DNA of 64,000 bases from Callaeas wilsoni (Eukaryota; Chordata; Aves; Passeriformes; Callaeidae), in the NCBI GenBank assembly GCA_013398955.1, contig VWPU01003031.1, forward strand, positions 1 through 64,000, given 5' to 3'. How positions within the stretch are numbered: the first letter of the stretch is position 1; each line of letters begins with the position of its first letter. The notes under the pieces were generated by a model that saw only the letters and a list, made by a program, of their open reading frames with translations, ran no database searches and had not been told where the DNA came from. The position numbers were made by a program, and so were the translations under genes. This document shows positions 58,509-64,000 of the stretch, in pieces.

Positions 58509-58690
58509 AGGGGCTTTTTGTGTTTTTTTTGGGGGGGGGGTGGTGGGGTTTTTTTTGGTTTTGTTTTGGTTTTGGTTGGTGGGGGTTTTTTGTGTTTTTT
58601 TTGGGGGGGGGGTGGTGGGGTTTTTTTTGGTTTTGTTTTGGTTTTGGTTGGTGGGGGTTTTTTGTGTTTTTTTTGGGGGGGGGGTGTTGT
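58509..58690. repeat. 72-bp G/T minisatellite with ten-G runs
   Basis: A wholly G/T (plus-strand) unit repeats at a 72-bp period, about 2.5 times. Each unit has a run of exactly ten G (58531-58540, 58603-58612, 58675-58684). In the first two copies this is followed by TGGTGGGG, T8 and GGTTTTGTTTTGGTTTTGG. 72 is a multiple of three, so long frames run through on both strands; they are products of the repeat. The density of G runs makes quadruplex formation likely. Confidence 0.96.
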
Positions 58691-58725
58691 TTTTTGTTTG
58701 TTTTTTTTTTTTTGTCGGGATTTTG

Positions 58726-58750
58726 CTTGTTTGTTTGTTTGTTTGTTTGA
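58726..58750. repeat. GTTT tetranucleotide repeat
   Basis: Five to six GTTT units close the T/G-rich region that begins with the 72-bp minisatellite. Confidence 0.95.
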
Positions 58751-61700
58751 CCTGTTCTGTTGAACTCGCAGTCCTGCAGGCAAAAGAAGCCCGTCCTGTC
58801 TACATTTATATTGGTCTACTTTACCCATTGACAGCTCCCTATATCATAAGCCAAGGTGTAGTGCAATATATTTTCACAAAGGGAGGAAAGTATGTTAGTT
58901 CTTAGTTCTCTCCTCCCTCCCCTTTCTGCCTTTCCAAACACATGTTGCCATAGACCGAAGCCACCAGAAATCACATAGCAATTAATTTTATTTTTCTATT
59001 AATCTAGACAAAATCATTATATATGTTTTTGTACTTATGAGTCTTTACATAGAAATGAAGTATGTTTATAATATATGCAGTGCATACATATATTTAGTTA
59101 TACATGCTATATATATTTATACATATTATACAGAGAATTTATGGATATAAAATAAATTTATGCAAACTGTATCTGTGCCTGTGTGTTTGTGTGCATACTC
59201 ATATTTTAATAGCACAAACTTTAAAGAGAGGGAAGGGGATGGGAAATGGAACAGAAGCAAGAACACTCAAATGTTTAGGAAAGTTTTGGGATGAGAGAAG
59301 CTCAGCTAAAATGCTTTTGCGACCTTACCTCTGTTGGGTGCAAATGATGCTCTCTGTAATATACAGATAGATGTGTCTTGTTAACTGCCTCATCCTGTGG
59401 TGTCATCATTACTGTAATTAATGAATTACCATATCAGACTGCAATGACTATAAAGTTTTAGGGGAATAAGCAACCGTTACCTGTGACAATATGGGTTGGT
59501 GGACACCAATGGCTTATATTTCATATTGGACTGGTTAGGAATGATGACACCAGCAATGTCCTTCACTTAAAGAGGGAAAAGGAATCAACTTAGAACTTTC
59601 CCAAATGAAAAACTTTGCCCTTTTGCTGCCTTTCCTAATAGAAAACAAGTTAAAATGTACCATTGGGCAGGTTAATTGACTTACAAGTATGTCTTTTTAA
59701 TAAGTGTCATAAAGTATGTCATGCAGTCGAAACTTGCTTCCAGTGCATTTTTTAAACTGTTGTCAACCAGATTAAAGTTTATTGTTCACATGTAAGTTTC
59801 CGTTTTCAAGCAGTAATGAAAGACATTAAATTGATTTGCCATGCGTAGATATGAGGCAGGTTATGTCCTCTGTTCTTAGTCAATGTGCCTTTCCCAGATG
59901 CTTTCCTTCTCTGCTGTTTGTCTAAGCCATGAATGATCATGAAACGTTCTCCCTTCCCCACGGCCCGAGATACAACTCATCATTTCCTTGGTATGCCTTA
60001 AATTAAAGGTTAGTGTATATAGGGACCTGATTCACCGCAGCTTGACTTCAATTTTGCCTTTTTATAAGTCTTTGAAGTTTCTGATGGAGAAGTGATTGAA
60101 GAAATCCTACAGTGAATCAGACTTTAATAGTGCTCTGTTCAGGGCATTGAGTGTCTTTCTTTGTTGCCAGCACCTGCATGGTGGGGCCCCGTTACTGAAA
60201 TTAGTGTCTGACATAACTCAAGACTAAAAATCCTGCAGTAATCCCAACATTCAGCTACTTAAAACACAGTCTGTCAGCTGAGATTGTGCCTCGTCTTCAC
60301 AGAAGGAAAGAACAACTTAAAATAACAAAGAAGAGGATTTTTCAGTAAGGAAAAATTAATTTTAAGGAAAAGGCTTTGTTATCAACAGTAAGGGAGAAGT
60401 AAATTGCAAAACATGACAGACATAAGGAAAACTCCTGGAGCAGAAGGCACTTAATAATGCTCTGATGAGGACTAAGACTGCATCTAGCAGTACATTATTT
60501 CTTGGATTTTTTTTTTTTTTTTCTTAAATGATGCAACTCACACTCAAAAAATAATAATAAAAGAAATCATTGGTGGAAAAACAAGCAAGCAAAGAAACAA
60601 ACAATGAAAAAGGTAACATTGTTCCAAGTCTGTGTCTCTTGTAGAAAGTAACAAATGCAGCCAGTCCAAAATCTCTGTGTGTAAGTACTAAAAATCTTTT
60701 AACATTTATATTTTTTTATTTTTAAGCATTTCTTTTTTTTCAACACAATAGAATTTTTTTTTCCTTTTTTTAGTATTTCCACTTCCCAGAAACTCAAAAA
60801 AGGACAATTTTTCAGATCCAGAAAACAACACAATTCAAGTGAAGTAATTTATTAAACTGTTATAAACTTTCATCCCAATCAGTAAATTAGAGGCTCCTTT
60901 GCTGAATAATTACATTTTGGTTAGTTATCAAGGCACTTTTTAGGCTGATAGCCATAGAGACATCAGGTTGGGGTTTTTTTCAAATGCTTATTTCTACAAG
61001 CTATTTACTGTAAATTCATCAAACCTGCATCTTAAGGACACTAAAATGGATCCTGCAGCTCAAAGTTGACAGCAGTGTGGTGTTCAGGCTGTGGAGGTAG
61101 ATCTCACATACAGACAGATGGAATGGCACTTGTGATGACACAGGATAAAGTTGTTTTATCCTAGAGATTTACTTTCCTTCTGACTAATGTAAGTCAATTT
61201 TATTATTTGAAAATGGTATAAATTAACATATTTTCTCTACCTGTGAAGGAAAGAACAAAGTGTGGCAGCACATTTAACAGAATGATTTCACTGTTACTAC
61301 CCAGAACTACAGAAAACCAAAATCTTTCCTTAACCCTCAGTGAAGTTCTTTACTTTGACTTCCATTGGTCTTTACCCAATTTCAGCCTTAGCAGTGAAAC
61401 AAAAAAGTTCTGGCAATTTTGTCTCAAACCAAGTTCTTCTGAGTCTCTCCCTTCCCTCAGTGTCTTCCAGGCTAGATTGGGTACTTATTAAACAAAATTT
61501 CATATAAATACCCTCTTTGCATATATTTTTTGTGGTTTTTTTTCCTTTTTTTTTTTTTAATATAAGTCTTTGCTGATTTACACCCCATTGCCATCCCCAC
61601 TGCAACCCCAGCACACCAAAAACCACCAGATATATGCACTTATTGGCTTCCATTTTTCAAACTAAAGACACCATGATCTGGTCACAGTAAACAAAGTTAA

Positions 61701-62700
61701 CTGAAACCTTCATGAATAATTTAATCACTCAGTGATGATTGGGCAGCCAGGCAAGATGAAGCTTCTGCCCCCAAATTATTAAAGGCTTTTATAGAACCAT
61801 AAAAAGAGCAATAATTCAATCATTTTTTTAAAGGGCACTAAATATAATGCTTATTAAATGCTGGGTACAGCTGAGGTGTGCACTGGGATGAAATAGAAAG
61901 CATGCTCAGCAGCAATATGCCAAATGCATGTTTTTCTCTTTTGCTGACAGGCAGACAACCTGACCCAATCAAAAAAAAAAAGTACTCTACTGATTTTTCT
62001 TCCCCCCACTCCTTTTCTTTTTGAACTGATCTGCTAAGTCATGGTACACTGCTAGAAAACAAACTAACGAGCAAATAAACAAACACAAAAAAACCCCCGA
62101 AGCACACAAAGCTTTTAAGAGAGGAGCCTACATGTCTCTCAATTCTGCTTCCTGTGACAAAGTGCCATGTTAAGTATTGAAAATAGAGGCTGAAGTAACA
62201 GAAAGGTACCAGGGAAAGAAAATATGTGTGCTCTGTCCTGGTCTACTGCTGACTCACTCCCTAGTTGGGAAGTTGCACTTTCTCCTCTCATTTGCCTCAT
62301 TCTCTTGACCATTAAATTAGGGTTAATGCTATTTACTAACCTCAGTGTGGCAACACAGTTCATTAATGAGACACAGTTTTGCCTCAAGAAGAGTCACGTA
62401 ACTCTGAATATTCTGCATTGATTTCATCAGTAATTGTATAGACATTAGATTTCTTGTGGGGAACAAGAACTGCCAGACCAATAAGAGAAAGCAGCCTGCT
62501 GATGAAGGAAGCAGAAAATACTGGCATCCCATTACACGGGCATGGGTAAAGATGTTCTCCTTATCTTATCATGCTCTTAAATAAAAAATTAAGTAACAAA
62601 ACCAACAAAACAAAACAAAACAAGAAAAGAGAAAGAAAACCTGTTCTGTAGCACCTTAGTGGTTGGAGTATGTCCTCTTTGTAGCCTACAATTCCTTTCA
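58751..62700. other. AT-rich non-coding DNA
   Basis: No supported gene. A TA-rich patch is at 59070-59130, T-rich runs are at 60510-60523 and 61539-61558, and A/C-rich patches are at 62050-62095 and 62598-62625. The block 59400-59460 contains the palindrome GTAATTAATGAATTAC. Frames such as 61243-61491 are unremarkable. Confidence 0.5.
59414..59429. promoter_or_regulatory. 16-bp palindrome of TAATTA type
   Basis: GTAATTAATGAATTAC pairs GTAATT with AATTAC around AATG. It contains overlapping TAAT cores that homeodomain proteins commonly bind. A regulatory role is inferred only from the motif. Confidence 0.25.
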
Positions 62701-62960
62701 CTGAGCAATTCTGCCAGCATGGGTTTGTGAGAGGCAGGCCCTTCTTGACCCACCTGATCTCCTTCTATGACAGGGTGGCCTGCTTAATGGATGAAGGAAA
62801 GGCTGTGGATGTGGACTCTCCCTGGACTTCAGTAAAGCCTCTGACACCGTTTTCCACAGCATTCTCTTGGAGAAACTGGCTGCAAGTGGCTTGGATGAGT
62901 GCAATCTGGAATTACATCCAGCTGATGTCTGGTTACCAGTGGTGCTCCCTGGGAATCTAT
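62701..62960 (+). pseudogene. CR1 LINE reverse-transcriptase fragment, broken
   Basis: The translation of 62713-62905 follows the CR1 ORF2 reverse-transcriptase region: a GRPFLTHLISFYD stretch, then DEGKAVDV, then, after a one-base shift near 62815, LDFSK (the family's motif A) and SILLEKLAASGLD. The CR1 reading continues at 62910 with a later part (a stretch like ATCCAGCTGATGTCTGGTTA), so a piece of the element between these points is missing. With the frameshift and deletion the copy cannot encode an active enzyme. It is sense to the window and has no CR1 3' end attached. Confidence 0.88.
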
Positions 62961-64000
62961 GGTTCTGTGTTTATGTGTAGCCTAAGAACTGGACAAATTA
63001 CTGTGTTTTCTGCACCTGGATTGAGGAATGGTTTTTAACTCCACAAGCAATGAACATAATAGATCTGTCCTACTTCGAGTTGTTGTGAATGTCTGTCTCT
63101 ATTCACTCTTCTTGCACCGCACTGAGAAACTGCTGCTCTGCTCACAGTTTGATCATTCATTTCAGTGGACAAATGCACCACAGGAAGGGTCTGGCCAGAT
63201 GAATTGGCCAGGCGACTATCAATGCTGATGGGGATATTTCTATTTGCAACACTGAAAATATCTTAGATTATTTTTTTTCTTTATATTGTAAAATTATTAT
63301 TAAGCTTGTATTTTTCTTCCCCAATCAGAAAGTTTTAAAATCAATATAAAAATAGAGAATATTTAATTCACAGTTTTACTGCCTTATTTTATTATTATTA
63401 TTATTTTACTCTAGGTGTTCTTGGTTTTCAATTCATTATGAATTTATTAAGATTTTTATTAGACTGGGTTTCTTTCTATCTTTTTTTTTTTTTTGCATTT
63501 GTTATAATATTACATTTTAATATATATTATAAAAAATCTTTGAATGAAGGTGAAACCTGCTTTGAAAACAAACTGATAGGATATTCAAAGGAATTTCATA
63601 GAGCAAGGACCAGATGGGTCTTAGCTGCCTGCTGAGGATTTGAGCCTAAATTCCTAGGTTATGAATGTTCAACCTACCTGATATATAATTTTAATAGGAC
63701 TTGATCTAATCATTGAAAAGCTACTGAAAGACTGCCACCAACTCCAGCAGACTTTGAATAAGGTTCTGGAATAAGGAGCAGAATGTTTTGTGGTGCTGAT
63801 ACATTATATAAAATTAATTCATTATCAAGCTTACAAAGACTACCCTTTTCCCAGTTGACTATTGTGTAAATATCTTAAAACCCTGTGGAGTTGAGATGTC
63901 TTGGCCTGTTTCATGTTCAGTGTTCATTTTCACTCCAATTATTTCTTACTTGCTATATCTACACATATAATCTGCCCATTCCTCCCACTTAACATATCCT
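62961..64000. other. AT-rich non-coding DNA
   Basis: After the CR1 fragment the similarity stops and only AT-rich sequence remains. An ATT repeat is at 63388-63404 and a T run at 63481-63494. No gene or further transposon is recognised up to the window end. Confidence 0.55.

Noticed and set aside
58442..58905. G/F/W-rich and P/K/T-rich frames of 76-128 codons
   Set aside because: The 72-bp unit is a multiple of three and keeps frames open; no gene features.

Overview
This window looks like nuclear DNA from a bird, most likely a neognath and perhaps a songbird. The evidence is a set of CR1 LINE fragments, three of them reaching or coming close to the family's 3' end and its ATGATTCTA-like tail, plus three long terminal repeats of the kind seen in avian endogenous retroviruses. 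The rest is AT-rich, with many stop codons in every frame. It has no operons, ribosome binding sites or bacterial-type genes. It reads as a gene desert or the inside of a very large intron.

Layout. 1-22.9 kb: AT-rich single-copy DNA with two short CR1 3' remnants (7.7 and 11.0 kb), A/C- and T/G-rich low-complexity tracts and a few small tandem duplications. 22.9-23.5 kb: an old, near-complete solo LTR. 25.3-28.7 kb: a 16-bp-unit polypurine array, a long CR1 3' copy, an ATTAGCA-rich stretch and a 20-bp-unit polypyrimidine array. 31.8-32.3 kb: a second long CR1 copy, antisense. 37.2-37.5 kb: the only stretch that resembles a protein-coding exon, with a good splice acceptor, 49 open codons, tandem stops and AATAAA about 100 bp later. 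38.1-39.1 kb: a well-preserved GC-rich solo LTR with TG...CA ends and a probable 5-bp target duplication. 39.4 kb: a 24-bp-arm hairpin. 40.1-40.6 kb: a third LTR fragment in the opposite orientation. 48.0-48.6 kb: an N, T41 and a long GAAA array. 56.9 and 58.5 kb: a 45-bp and a 72-bp minisatellite, the second carrying three runs of ten G. 62.7-63.0 kb: a CR1 reverse-transcriptase fragment with an internal deletion.

No complete gene could be supported. The most gene-like item is the putative terminal exon at 37240-37388, whose parent gene I do not recognise. The remaining open frames are mostly chance frames or readings through simple repeats and LTR sequence. Identifications of repeat families come from recognising their consensus and have not been checked by search.
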